Assembly: GCA_039989855.1 (NCBI GenBank)
Contig: JBDXGZ010000024.1
Span: 70,118-134,117 of the forward strand
Source: CALFVT01 sp039989855
GTDB lineage: Bacteria; Pseudomonadota; Alphaproteobacteria; Caulobacterales; Maricaulaceae
Length of the DNA stretch: 64,000 nucleotides
Direction of reading: 5' to 3'
The position numbers and the translations under genes were made by a program. Below are positions 44,614-52,610 of this stretch, in pieces (positions within the stretch are counted from its first letter, which is position 1; each line of letters starts with the position of its first letter). The notes under the pieces were generated by a model. The model saw only the letters and a program-made list of their open reading frames with translations. It searched no databases and was not told the DNA's origin.

Positions 44614-44937
44614 ATGAAAGATATTATGGGCCTAATGAAACAGGCAAAAGAAATGCAGTCGAAAATGGAAGCCGCCCAAGCCGAGGTCGCTGACCTCGTC
44701 GCCGAAGGTCGCTCTGGCGGCGGCCTTGTGACGGTCACCCTCGTAGGCGGCGGCAATATGAAAGGCCTCACGATTGACCCGAGCCTACTCAGCGGCGAAG
44801 AGGCCGAGATCGTCGAAGACCTCATCGTCGCGGCGTACCAAGACGCCAAGGTTAAACTCGACCAAGCCCAAGCCGATAAGATGAAATCCGCCTTTGGGGG
44901 GATGCAACTTCCGCCTGGTATGAAGATGCCGTTTTAG
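44614..44937 (+). CDS. YbaB/EbfC nucleoid-associated protein
   Basis: Protein of 107 residues: MKDIMGLMKQAKEMQSKMEA (1-20), GGLVTVTLVGGGNMKGLTID (about 32-51) and LIVAAYQDAKVKLDQ (about 69-83), as in the YbaB family of small DNA-binding dimers. Commonly placed after dnaX and before recR; here recR is 2.8 kb away. C-terminus MQLPPGMKMPF is the usual Met/Pro tail. Confidence 0.95.
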   Translation: MKDIMGLMKQAKEMQSKMEAAQAEVADLVAEGRSGGGLVTVTLVGGGNMKGLTIDPSLLSGEEAEIVEDLIVAAYQDAKVKLDQAQADKMKSAFGGMQLPPGMKMPF

Positions 44938-44946
44938 ATTAACATG

Positions 44947-44972
44947 AGCCGCGAGTGATCGCGGCTTTTTTT
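44947..44972 (+). terminator. Intrinsic terminator after ybaB
   Basis: AGCCGCGA (44947-44954) pairs with TCGCGGCT (44959-44966), loop GTGA, then a T-tract to 44972. It closes the dnaX-ybaB unit before recR, so recR is not read with them. Confidence 0.9.
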
Positions 44973-45077
44973 ATGGGGGAATTATTGCCGAAGGGGAGGT
45001 TGGCTCATCGGTCGAAAACACCCAAAAGACTCTCGCATTTCCATGGTTGCCCTGCGGAACCGTTATCATCCGAGCTG

Positions 45078-45923
45078 TTAAGTGCCGTCGTCATCGGGGG
45101 GGCCTGTAACTTCACCAATGATGGTGGCTGTCAAATCGTCATTAGCTTCCGAAAAGACTGCAGCTGCAAACCCTAGAGCTTTGTTTGCGTCTTTGACTTC
45201 AGTCAAGGTTACCGTGATCGTAAAAGGACCTCCGACGTTATCTTTTCCGTCAGCACCTTTTCTAACATAAGGATTTATCATTGTAGGAAATTCTATGTGA
45301 TTATCTTGTTCGTTTCGGCTATATGGCTCATCTTGCGTTCTCAAATTTCCAAGACTAATTGTTTGGCTCTCTCTAATAGTCGTGCCTGGGCCCGAAATGG
45401 CAAGCTGTATCATTAGCCCTCTTTTTTTATTTAACTTACCACTAAGGGTTCTTTGAAACCTTAATTCTGTGAGTTTGGGCCTCATATAGTAAGGAACACC
45501 ACCATTGTATCCGTGACCATCTAACCTTAAATCAAACTCTATCGCTCTGGACTTATTACTTGAACGTTTAGGATAAGCCATTTCAGAAGTTTTAAATGTC
45601 AAACATCGGGCAGAAATTATTTCGCTATTCGGGAAAATATTTACGACAACAGTTTTGACTTCCGTAGATTCTTCAGCCCCCTCGGTAAGCTTCTGGCCAA
45701 TGAGATCTATTCCCGCGGTTATGGCGGCTGACAACAAAATGCCAGAAAGGGATTTAGTATTTTTGGCCCTTAAACCTAAGCGATCTTCATCCGTTGAGTC
45801 AGTGCATGGCTCTACATTCAATATTGGTTGACCGTTAAATTCCGCAGCGAAAGTTTGTGTCGATAACAAACAGGAAGTTAAAATAGCCAAACTTGTTGTA
45901 GATAGAGTTTTTTTGAAATGCAT
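45078..45923 (-). CDS. Secreted hypothetical protein
   Basis: Protein of 281 residues from ATG 45923, chosen because TGGAGG lies 7 bases before it. Signal peptide with STQTFAAEF cleavage near residue 28. Mature part beta-rich with GIDLIGQKLTEGAEESTE and PYVRKGADGKDNVGGPFTI. Not recognised. AT-rich. Divergent from the protease gene, about 135 bases apart, and inside the block that separates ybaB from recR. Confidence 0.65.
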   Translation of the reverse strand: MHFKKTLSTTSLAILTSCLLSTQTFAAEFNGQPILNVEPCTDSTDEDRLGLRAKNTKSLSGILLSAAITAGIDLIGQKLTEGAEESTEVKTVVVNIFPNSEIISARCLTFKTSEMAYPKRSSNKSRAIEFDLRLDGHGYNGGVPYYMRPKLTELRFQRTLSGKLNKKRGLMIQLAISGPGTTIRESQTISLGNLRTQDEPYSRNEQDNHIEFPTMINPYVRKGADGKDNVGGPFTITVTLTEVKDANKALGFAAAVFSEANDDLTATIIGEVTGPPDDDGT

Positions 45924-46059
45924 GTTCAGGCCTCCATTCAAGATGAAGAAGGTTTATCATTGCCTTTAACGCAACGCCGTGACCACCGTCACGGAGGCGA
46001 AAATAGAAAGGCATTAATATATCATCACAATTAAACCTTTAAAAGGATTGGATGCCTTT

Positions 46060-47082
46060 ATGCGTTCCGTATTATTTCTTATTGCCACATCATCTTTGCT
46101 CTTTTCAGGGATTGCAACAGCCCAAATAGGACCCTCCGGAATTGGTGAAAAATTAGATGCTCGTGAGGTCCGCGAATTACAAAATGCACTCGGTGGTATA
46201 GAACTGAACCTTGCTGCAGATAGCGCCGCGCCCTTTCACGACTTCAAGGCATTAGGCAAAGATTTGGCCATCATTGACCGTGGCAATAAGGGCTCACTCC
46301 CGGCCAGAATTACTGTGTCTGAAATTAAAATCTCCAAATCAGGAGGTCTGGCTGAAGGAAAAACGCGAATTGTGCGAGGAGAATTAGCCCTACTTGGAGA
46401 GCACCCTTGGATTGTGTCACTCGCGTTGGCTGGATACCCTGCAGGAGCTGCACATTTTTGTGGTGGTAGCTTAATTGATGAAAACTGGGTCTTAACGGCA
46501 GCACATTGCGTTGAGGATATGGCTGCAGGTTCGATAAGGCTTCATGCTGGATCAAATGACCTGCAAAAAGGTGGCCAACTGCGCAACGTTACAAGAATCG
46601 TAATTCATGAGGGCTGGAATGATCGGACAAATGAAAACGACATTGCGCTTTTGCAAGTGACGTCTCCATTTGATTTCGAGGCCGATCATATTTCAGCCAT
46701 TAATTATCTTGAAACGGTAAGTGACCATGAATCTCAAGCGGCGGATGGCGAGCTTCTCAGTGTTATAGGTTGGGGTCATACAAGAGAAGGCTCAACTCAG
46801 GCAGAACGGCTTCTGCGTAAAGTTACGGTCCCGGTGATCAGAACTGAAACGTGTAACAAAAACTACAGTGGGACGATATTGGACGGTATGTTTTGCTCGG
46901 GAATTGGCGGGAAAGACTCCTGCCAAGGGGATAGTGGAGGCCCGATTTCCACCCTTGCCGATGATCCGCGGCAGGTCGGAGTTGTGTCATGGGGGTACGG
47001 ATGTGCAAGAACTAACTATCCGGGCGTCTATACACGATTAGCAGACTACTCGAGCTGGATTGATGATCATGTGGATGAGTAA
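46060..47082 (+). CDS. Secreted trypsin-like serine protease (S1 family)
   Basis: Protein of 340 residues from ATG 46060. Signal peptide to about residue 21, propeptide of about 80 residues, then the zymogen cleavage site R-IVRG at about 103, after which GEHPWIVSLAL starts the mature enzyme. Catalytic triad: His149 in LTAAHC, Asp194 in NDIALLQV, Ser292 in GDSGGP. Asp286, six residues before Ser292, marks trypsin-like cleavage after Lys/Arg. Cys pairs CGG/AAHC, GMFCSG and DSCQG support disulfides. S1A trypsins are less common in bacteria than other serine proteases; AT-rich codons suggest transfer. Confidence 0.92.
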   Translation: MRSVLFLIATSSLLFSGIATAQIGPSGIGEKLDAREVRELQNALGGIELNLAADSAAPFHDFKALGKDLAIIDRGNKGSLPARITVSEIKISKSGGLAEGKTRIVRGELALLGEHPWIVSLALAGYPAGAAHFCGGSLIDENWVLTAAHCVEDMAAGSIRLHAGSNDLQKGGQLRNVTRIVIHEGWNDRTNENDIALLQVTSPFDFEADHISAINYLETVSDHESQAADGELLSVIGWGHTREGSTQAERLLRKVTVPVIRTETCNKNYSGTILDGMFCSGIGGKDSCQGDSGGPISTLADDPRQVGVVSWGYGCARTNYPGVYTRLADYSSWIDDHVDE

Positions 47083-47778
47083 TAATGTTAGAGTTTGCAC
47101 TTTCTTTCCTACATCCAGAAACTAAGATGAAATTTTAGAAATTTGACAAAGAGATCACTTAAACCGAGTCTTCCAAGCGCTTTATTAAGAACACTCGGCT
47201 AACGTCCGTTTAGCCCCCAGAGCAGAAAAATCACCGAGAGACAATTCACTTCAATTACCCATTTCACAAAATCACTGAATACTCGCTCTCGCTTTGCTTT
47301 TAATTCCTGAAATTAGAAAATCGATACTTAATCGATTTTTGAATCTAATTTCAGGAATTAAATCCACGCCCCTAAAACATCATATATTATACCCTCACCA
47401 CCTTCTGAGGACAGGCAAGTGTACATTGGCTGCTGTGAGGGTGTGGCATGGGTGGTAAACGTAGCGGGGTAATGTCTGCTAGCTGTACCGCCGTACTTCG
47501 GTTCGATGGCCTAGATCCACGGTTGTCCCGGACTGTGAAAAACCATGTCGTCGCGAAGCGTCTGCGCTGCGAAACATTTTTTACTTAGGTATCCTGTAGC
47601 GTTTGCGCTTCGCGGTTGTCCACTTTAATTCTCTAACTCGGGCCTTAGGGCGGCGGGGTATTTTCGCGTGTCTGCGTTGCCCTATTTATATGGCCCTCTT
47701 TGCAACGCCTTGCATCAGCGCATTTTCATTGCCGCAGGCTTTTGCTGCTTTATAGTTAAAGGCGAATCGAGAGCGCTT
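47083..47778. other. Long gene-poor gap before recR
   Basis: About 700 bases with no supportable gene. It contains a large palindrome (47299-47362), an AT-rich stretch CATCATATATTATACC with a possible -10 at about 47384-47391, a GC-richer structured region (47391-47530) and a 9-base inverted repeat CGCGAAGCG (about 47554) / CGCTTCGCG (about 47612). A 46-codon frame at 47447-47587 lacks a ribosome binding site. Confidence 0.6.
47299..47362. repeat. Large near-perfect inverted repeat
   Basis: 19-base arms TTTAATTCCTGAAATTAGA (47299-47317) and TCTAATTTCAGGAATTAAA (47344-47362) are exact reverse complements. The interior also has a smaller pair AAATCGAT (47318-47325) and ATCGATTT (47331-47338). 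No T-tract typical of terminators follows. It lies 216 bases after the protease gene in the inserted block. Confidence 0.92.
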
Positions 47779-48396
47779 ATGACACCGAAAACCGCTGGCC
47801 CTGAAATTGAACGGCTGATTAGCTTACTCGCCAAGCTGCCAGGGCTTGGGCCGCGCTCGGCGCGGCGGGCGGCGCTCGATATGATTAAGAAGAAGGACGG
47901 TTTGATGCGGCCCCTCTTGGATGCTTTGTCCCAAGCGGTTGACCGTGTGGCCCCCTGCGGGTCGTGCGGTAATATTGATACGCAAAACCCCTGTCATATT
48001 TGTAGCGCCCAAGGGCGCGACCCGAGCGTGATTTGCGTTGTCCAAGATGTTGGCGACCTTTGGGCAATGGAGCGGGCGGGGGCGTTTCGCGGGCGCTATC
48101 ATGTGCTCGGCGGGACGCTGTCGGCGCTCAACGGTATTCGCCCCAGTGACCTCAATATGGGCGGGCTGTTTAGCCGTCTTCAAACGGGGGAGGTGAAAGA
48201 GATCATCCTCGCCATGAATGCGACGGTTGATGGGCAGACGACGGCGCATTATATTACGGATCATATTGAGAGCCTCAGTGAGGGGCAGGGGGTAAGTATC
48301 ACGCGCTTGGCCCACGGCGTACCTGTCGGCGGGGAGCTTGATTATCTCGATGACGGGACGATCACGGCGGCGCTCAATCGGCGGACACCGTTTTAG
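47779..48396 (+). CDS. recR: Recombination protein RecR
   Basis: Protein of 205 residues from ATG 47779 (MTPKTAGPEIERL), the normal RecR length; a longer frame to 47668 adds a non-homologous stretch. HhH region LAKLPGLGPRSARRAALDM (about 15-33), zinc finger CGSCGNIDTQNPCHIC (about 59-74, CX2CX8CX2C), Toprim domain with ICVVQDVGDLWAMERAG and LAHGVPVGGELDYLD near the end. Acts with RecF/RecO in loading RecA at gaps. Confidence 0.95.
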   Translation: MTPKTAGPEIERLISLLAKLPGLGPRSARRAALDMIKKKDGLMRPLLDALSQAVDRVAPCGSCGNIDTQNPCHICSAQGRDPSVICVVQDVGDLWAMERAGAFRGRYHVLGGTLSALNGIRPSDLNMGGLFSRLQTGEVKEIILAMNATVDGQTTAHYITDHIESLSEGQGVSITRLAHGVPVGGELDYLDDGTITAALNRRTPF

Positions 48397-48412
48397 GGAA
48401 AGGGGCTTTGGC

Positions 48413-48754
48413 TTAAAGCTCTTCGACGATGGAGGTGCCTTTGCCGTCTTTACCGCAGGTCCATTCCCACACTTCATGCAGGCGGAGCTTTCCGTTCTCT
48501 AAAGTCTCAGGGCGGGAGCGGCCTTTGCCAGAATATATCTCGCCGTCGCGGTCCATATGGTGATAGACGAAATCAATGTGACCACCGGGGCCAATCCACC
48601 CGAGCATATGGCCATATTCAATCGGGCCGCCTGAATAGGTCACGGTTAAGCGGTCATGATGTTGCTGATATTGGAAAATCGTGTCGCTATTGACTTGGCC
48701 TTCGGCTGTATTCTTGACGGTTCTAAACAGCCGTCCGCCATAATAATAAGACAT
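48413..48754 (-). CDS. Small conserved protein often labelled n-acetylglutamate synthase
   Basis: Protein of 113 residues: GGRLFRTVKNTAEGQVNSDT, YSGGPIEYGHMLGWI, and RPETLENGKLRLHEVWEW. This matches a short family common in bacteria that databases often call n-acetylglutamate synthase; the name rests on weak grounds, as no acetyltransferase motif is present. Starts with one-base overlap of the rmuC stop, so it is coupled to rmuC. Confidence 0.8.
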   Translation of the reverse strand: MSYYYGGRLFRTVKNTAEGQVNSDTIFQYQQHHDRLTVTYSGGPIEYGHMLGWIGPGGHIDFVYHHMDRDGEIYSGKGRSRPETLENGKLRLHEVWEWTCGKDGKGTSIVEEL

Positions 48755-49881
48755 TAGTTCACCTGTCGCTGCGATGTGCCCCGATCTGGTAAAAGGTCGC
48801 TTGTATTGTCTTCAAGGTCAAGGCTTTCTATGCGTTCTGACCGCTTTGTGATCTTCTCAGTAGAAATGCGGATGTTACGCATATCCTCTGTGGTTTGGTT
48901 GAAATGCGTTTGGAGTTTGGCCACGCGTTGATCAAGACGGTCGACGTCTTTGGACATTTCGCCGACTTCCTTTTGGATAATATGGGCTTGTTCACGCATT
49001 TGCGCGTCGCGCATTACCGCGCGGATGGTATGCAGAGTGGCCATGAAACTTGTCGGTGAAACGATCATCACGCGCTTTTGAAAACTGTCATCAATGAGCT
49101 GTTGAAAATGCGTATGCAAATCGAGATAAATCGCCTCACTCGGGAGGAACAAGAGTGCAATATCATGGGTCTCTCCGGGGATGAGATATTTCTCGGAGAT
49201 CGCTTTGACGTGGGCTTTAATATCACGGATGAAATCACGTTCGGCAGATTTACGGTCAAATTCAGTGTCCGCCCCGTCCATGCGCCGCCAACTCTCAAGC
49301 GGGAATTTACTATCAATCGCCAAAGAGCCTTGGTCATTGGGCAGGTCAATCAGCGCGTCGACGCGCTTATGATTAGAGAGCGTTTCTTGGAAGCGGAAAC
49401 TGTTAGGGGGGAGGAAGTCCGCAATCATATCCTGCATTTGCTTTTCACCAAATGTACCGCGGCTTTGTTTATTGGATAACATGCGCTGCAAGCCAGAGAC
49501 TTCACCCGTTAAGGCTTCGATATTTTTCTGGGCACGGTCAATGACCACAAGCCGTTCATGCAGTTGTTTCAGGTTTTGTGAGCTGCGTTCTTGAGTTTCA
49601 TTCAGGCTTTGCCCGACACGTTGAGAGACTTTATCAAGGCGCGCATCAAGGCTCTCGCGAAATACGGTTTCACGCTTCACACTATCCTCGGCCATTTGCG
49701 CGAGCCGCCCTTGCAGCGCTGCATGCTTATCGGACATATCTGACAGATGTCTCCGTAGAGCCTTGGCCCCGAATTGCGAGAAAAACAGCGCAATAATCGC
49801 TCCGAGCAAAATTAGCGCGACCCCCAGGATAAGCTCGACTAACGTAATCGAAAGATCACCATATGTGAATAAAGGCTCCAT
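48754..49881 (-). CDS. rmuC: DNA recombination protein RmuC
   Basis: Protein of 375 residues: an N-terminal membrane segment (about 12-33), long coiled-coil (about 45-140), and the RmuC domain with RGTFGEKQMQDMIADFLPP, RVDALIDLPNDQGSLAIDSK (Asp/Lys nuclease-like core), and FLPSEAIYLDLHTHF. RmuC limits inversions at short inverted repeats. Coupled with the downstream 113-residue gene. Confidence 0.93.
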   Translation of the reverse strand: MEPLFTYGDLSITLVELILGVALILLGAIIALFFSQFGAKALRRHLSDMSDKHAALQGRLAQMAEDSVKRETVFRESLDARLDKVSQRVGQSLNETQERSSQNLKQLHERLVVIDRAQKNIEALTGEVSGLQRMLSNKQSRGTFGEKQMQDMIADFLPPNSFRFQETLSNHKRVDALIDLPNDQGSLAIDSKFPLESWRRMDGADTEFDRKSAERDFIRDIKAHVKAISEKYLIPGETHDIALLFLPSEAIYLDLHTHFQQLIDDSFQKRVMIVSPTSFMATLHTIRAVMRDAQMREQAHIIQKEVGEMSKDVDRLDQRVAKLQTHFNQTTEDMRNIRISTEKITKRSERIESLDLEDNTSDLLPDRGTSQRQVN

Positions 49882-50009
49882 TCACTTAATGTTTCATGAT
49901 TTGTTCTTTTACGCGAGTCTTTTTTGACGCCGCTTAACCTTAGTCATTATTTGGTTCCGCTCATTCGTTTTTATTGCTAGTCTGTTTGAAAATATAATGG
50001 GAGTTGCGC

Positions 50010-51812
50010 ATGCGTTTATTAAAATTAGGAGTGAGTTTTACATTAGTCTTTGTCTTGGCGAGTTGTGCCCCGAATGGGCCGACATCGGGTACTGATGGGG
50101 CTAGCATACATAGCGATCAGGCTGAGAAATCTACGGATGCGCGCTTTGAAGCCTTATTAGATAAGCACTGGCAATGGAACCTGTCATTAAACCCAACCTT
50201 TGCCACGTCTCTGGGGAACCGCGACTATGACACCCAATTAAGCGATCCCTCCCTTGAAGCTTATGCGGTGCGAATAGAGCAGACGAAAAGTTTTCTCGCA
50301 GATTTCGAAGCCGTAAATACGGCCCAACTCAGTGAGGATAATCAACTCAACCACCGTTTGATGGTGCTTCAGCTTGAGACGGATATTGAGGCCTCTCAGT
50401 TCGGTGGTAAATATATGATTATGACCAACCGTGGTGGGCCGCATTTGAGCCTGACAGGTCTTGCGTCGCGCTTGCCGTTTCTAAATGAAGCGGATTATCA
50501 GAGCTATATTGCACGTCTAGGCGCTATGCCGACCTATATGGAGAGTGCGACGACGCGCTTACGCGCAGGTCTTGAGGCAGGATGGTCACAGCCTTGCGCG
50601 CCGATGCGCGGGTTCGAAACTTCTATTCAGACCCATATTGTTGAGGATGTTAATGACAGCATCTTTATGTCGGCATTTAAGAGAAAGCCTAAGGGCATAA
50701 ATGCGGCCGCCTTTGAGCGGTTTAAAAAACAAGCGCAGGTAAGAGTTAAAGACGGTATTTTGCCAGCCTTTAAAAAATTCGAAACATTTTATCTTGAGGA
50801 ATATGCCCCGAAGTGCCGCGCGGATGTTGGGACGTCGTCTATGCCAGACGGGGCGGCCTATTACGCGCACCGCGTTAAACTGTTTACGACCACAGACCGC
50901 ACGCCCGACGAGGTACATAATATCGGCCTGTCCGAAGTGGCCCGTATTCGATCCGAGATGGATGAGGTGCAAAAACAAGCAGGGTTTGACGGAACCTTTA
51001 AAGAGTTTCAAAACTACCTTCGCACTAATCCCGAATTTTATCCAAAGACGGCCCAAGAACGTATGGATAAAGCTGCCGTGATTTTGAAACGGATGGACGG
51101 ACTTTTGCCAGAGCTGTTCACTAAGTTTCCGCGTATGCCTTATGGCCTGAAAGAAATCCCGCTCGACATTGCGGAGAAAACAACAACGGCCTATTATAAC
51201 CGCCCCGCAGGGGACGGCTCTCGCGCTGGGTTTTACTTTATCAATACAACGAACCTTGATAAGCGCCCACTTTATGAAATGGAGGCTTTGTCGCTGCATG
51301 AAGCCGTGCCAGGGCATCATTTTCAACTAGCCCTCGCACAAGAATTACCACTGCCGAATTTCAGAAAATACGGCGGCTTCACGGCCTTTTCCGAAGGGTG
51401 GGGGCTTTATTCAGAGCGCCTTGGTCTGGACGTCGGTTTCTACCAAACGCCCTATACGAATTTCGGGCGACTGTCCTATGAGATGTGGCGCGCTTGCCGC
51501 CTTGTGGTCGATACGGGGATGCATTCAAAAGGCTGGACGCGCCAACAAGCGATTGATTATATGGTCGAAAACACAGGCCTATCGTTGAAGAATATTGAGA
51601 ATGAAGTCGACCGCTATATTACGTGGCCGGGGCAGGCTTTGGCCTATAAAACGGGCGAACTTAAAATCCGCGAACTCCGTGCTATGGCAGAAACGGAACT
51701 TGGTGAAGATTTCGATATTCGTTATTTCCACGATGCCGTACTTGAGAACGGCGCCGTCCCGCTCTCCGTATTAGAGGATAAAATCAAGGCGTGGGTGAAA
51801 GCGCAGAAATAG
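50010..51812 (+). CDS. DUF885 family metallopeptidase-like lipoprotein
   Basis: Protein of 600 residues from ATG 50010; GGGAG lies 6 bases before. Lipoprotein signal VLASCAP (Cys near 19). DUF885 signature HEAVPGHHFQ (about 430-439, a zinc-type HExxxxH-like site) and FSEGWGLYSERLG (about 457-469) with the conserved Glu. Predicted periplasmic or outer-membrane-lipid anchored metallopeptidase; exact substrate not known. Strong terminator follows. Confidence 0.88.
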   Translation: MRLLKLGVSFTLVFVLASCAPNGPTSGTDGASIHSDQAEKSTDARFEALLDKHWQWNLSLNPTFATSLGNRDYDTQLSDPSLEAYAVRIEQTKSFLADFEAVNTAQLSEDNQLNHRLMVLQLETDIEASQFGGKYMIMTNRGGPHLSLTGLASRLPFLNEADYQSYIARLGAMPTYMESATTRLRAGLEAGWSQPCAPMRGFETSIQTHIVEDVNDSIFMSAFKRKPKGINAAAFERFKKQAQVRVKDGILPAFKKFETFYLEEYAPKCRADVGTSSMPDGAAYYAHRVKLFTTTDRTPDEVHNIGLSEVARIRSEMDEVQKQAGFDGTFKEFQNYLRTNPEFYPKTAQERMDKAAVILKRMDGLLPELFTKFPRMPYGLKEIPLDIAEKTTTAYYNRPAGDGSRAGFYFINTTNLDKRPLYEMEALSLHEAVPGHHFQLALAQELPLPNFRKYGGFTAFSEGWGLYSERLGLDVGFYQTPYTNFGRLSYEMWRACRLVVDTGMHSKGWTRQQAIDYMVENTGLSLKNIENEVDRYITWPGQALAYKTGELKIRELRAMAETELGEDFDIRYFHDAVLENGAVPLSVLEDKIKAWVKAQK

Positions 51813-51845
51813 CGCAGTGGTTGGCGCTGAACGAAATGACAAATT

Positions 51846-51870
51846 AACCGCCACCGTGGCGGTTTTTTTG
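51846..51870 (+). terminator. Intrinsic terminator of DUF885 gene
   Basis: AACCGCC (51846-51852) pairs with GGCGGTT (51858-51864), followed by T's to 51869. Confidence 0.88.
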
Positions 51871-51986
51871 TGAAAAATAGAGGGCAATGATGGGCGGATT
51901 AGGTCGCCTAAAATAGGCCGCTCGTGCTATCTATCAATTTATGATATTGAGCGAGATCGACTTCTAGAAAGTGTTAGGATTCAAAC

Positions 51987-52445
51987 ATGAAATATGTATC
52001 GATGATATCACATATGCTCTTGGGCTTAACTTTAGGCTTAAGCGCATGCAAAAGCAGCGAAAAAATTACAACCCAAGTTAATATTGAATTTTTACCGAGT
52101 GATAAAGATCAAGTTTCAAAATTACTTTCTACAAACCTTAAATCATGGCTGTCATCGTCAGGTAGTTATATTTTTAATCCTAATTCCGAGAAGTTTACTT
52201 GCGCAGCAGAGCTTGTTGACCGTCAAATACTCGCAGATGTTGAGGAGCTACTTGATTACAAAATTGAGCCTTCAAGGCACAGAGTTTTTCTGTCTGTCAC
52301 GGGTCGTAAAACCTACTTGTTTGCAAGTGTTAGAATTGTTAAGCCGAATGAGCTAAATGGTTCTTTCGAACCGCTTGTCGGGCTTGAATATCAATTTAAA
52401 GATGGGTGCGACTCCATACTTAGTGTTCGTAGAGATGACTATTAA
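51987..52445 (+). CDS. Small putative lipoprotein
   Basis: Protein of 152 residues with lipobox GLSACKSS (Cys near 21). The mature part is unrecognised, with KFTCAAELVDRQ and a final Cys in DGCDSIL. AT-rich. No ribosome binding site is obvious, and no partner nearby. Confidence 0.6.
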   Translation: MKYVSMISHMLLGLTLGLSACKSSEKITTQVNIEFLPSDKDQVSKLLSTNLKSWLSSSGSYIFNPNSEKFTCAAELVDRQILADVEELLDYKIEPSRHRVFLSVTGRKTYLFASVRIVKPNELNGSFEPLVGLEYQFKDGCDSILSVRRDDY

Positions 52446-52610
52446 CTAGATTCAGTTAAGTGGGTTCGAACCTTAGTAATCTAAGTCGCGCGTCCTAAAA
52501 CAGCCCAAAACAAACCACTCGGTTAAGGTTTGTGACGCACGTTTAAACTTTTATTGCAGCTTACTTGGCACACTAGCGAAACTCCCAATGCGTTTGCGGC
52601 TCTTTTAACG

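Noticed and set aside
47495..47525. tRNA-like T-loop sequence GGTTCGATGG
   Set aside because: No acceptor, D or anticodon arms can be formed around it.
47447..47587. 46-codon frame in the gap before recR
   Set aside because: No ribosome binding site, no recognisable content, and it overlaps strong RNA-like structure.
47668..47778. N-terminal extension of RecR
   Set aside because: Cys/Phe-rich stretch not found in RecR; ATG 47779 gives the normal length.
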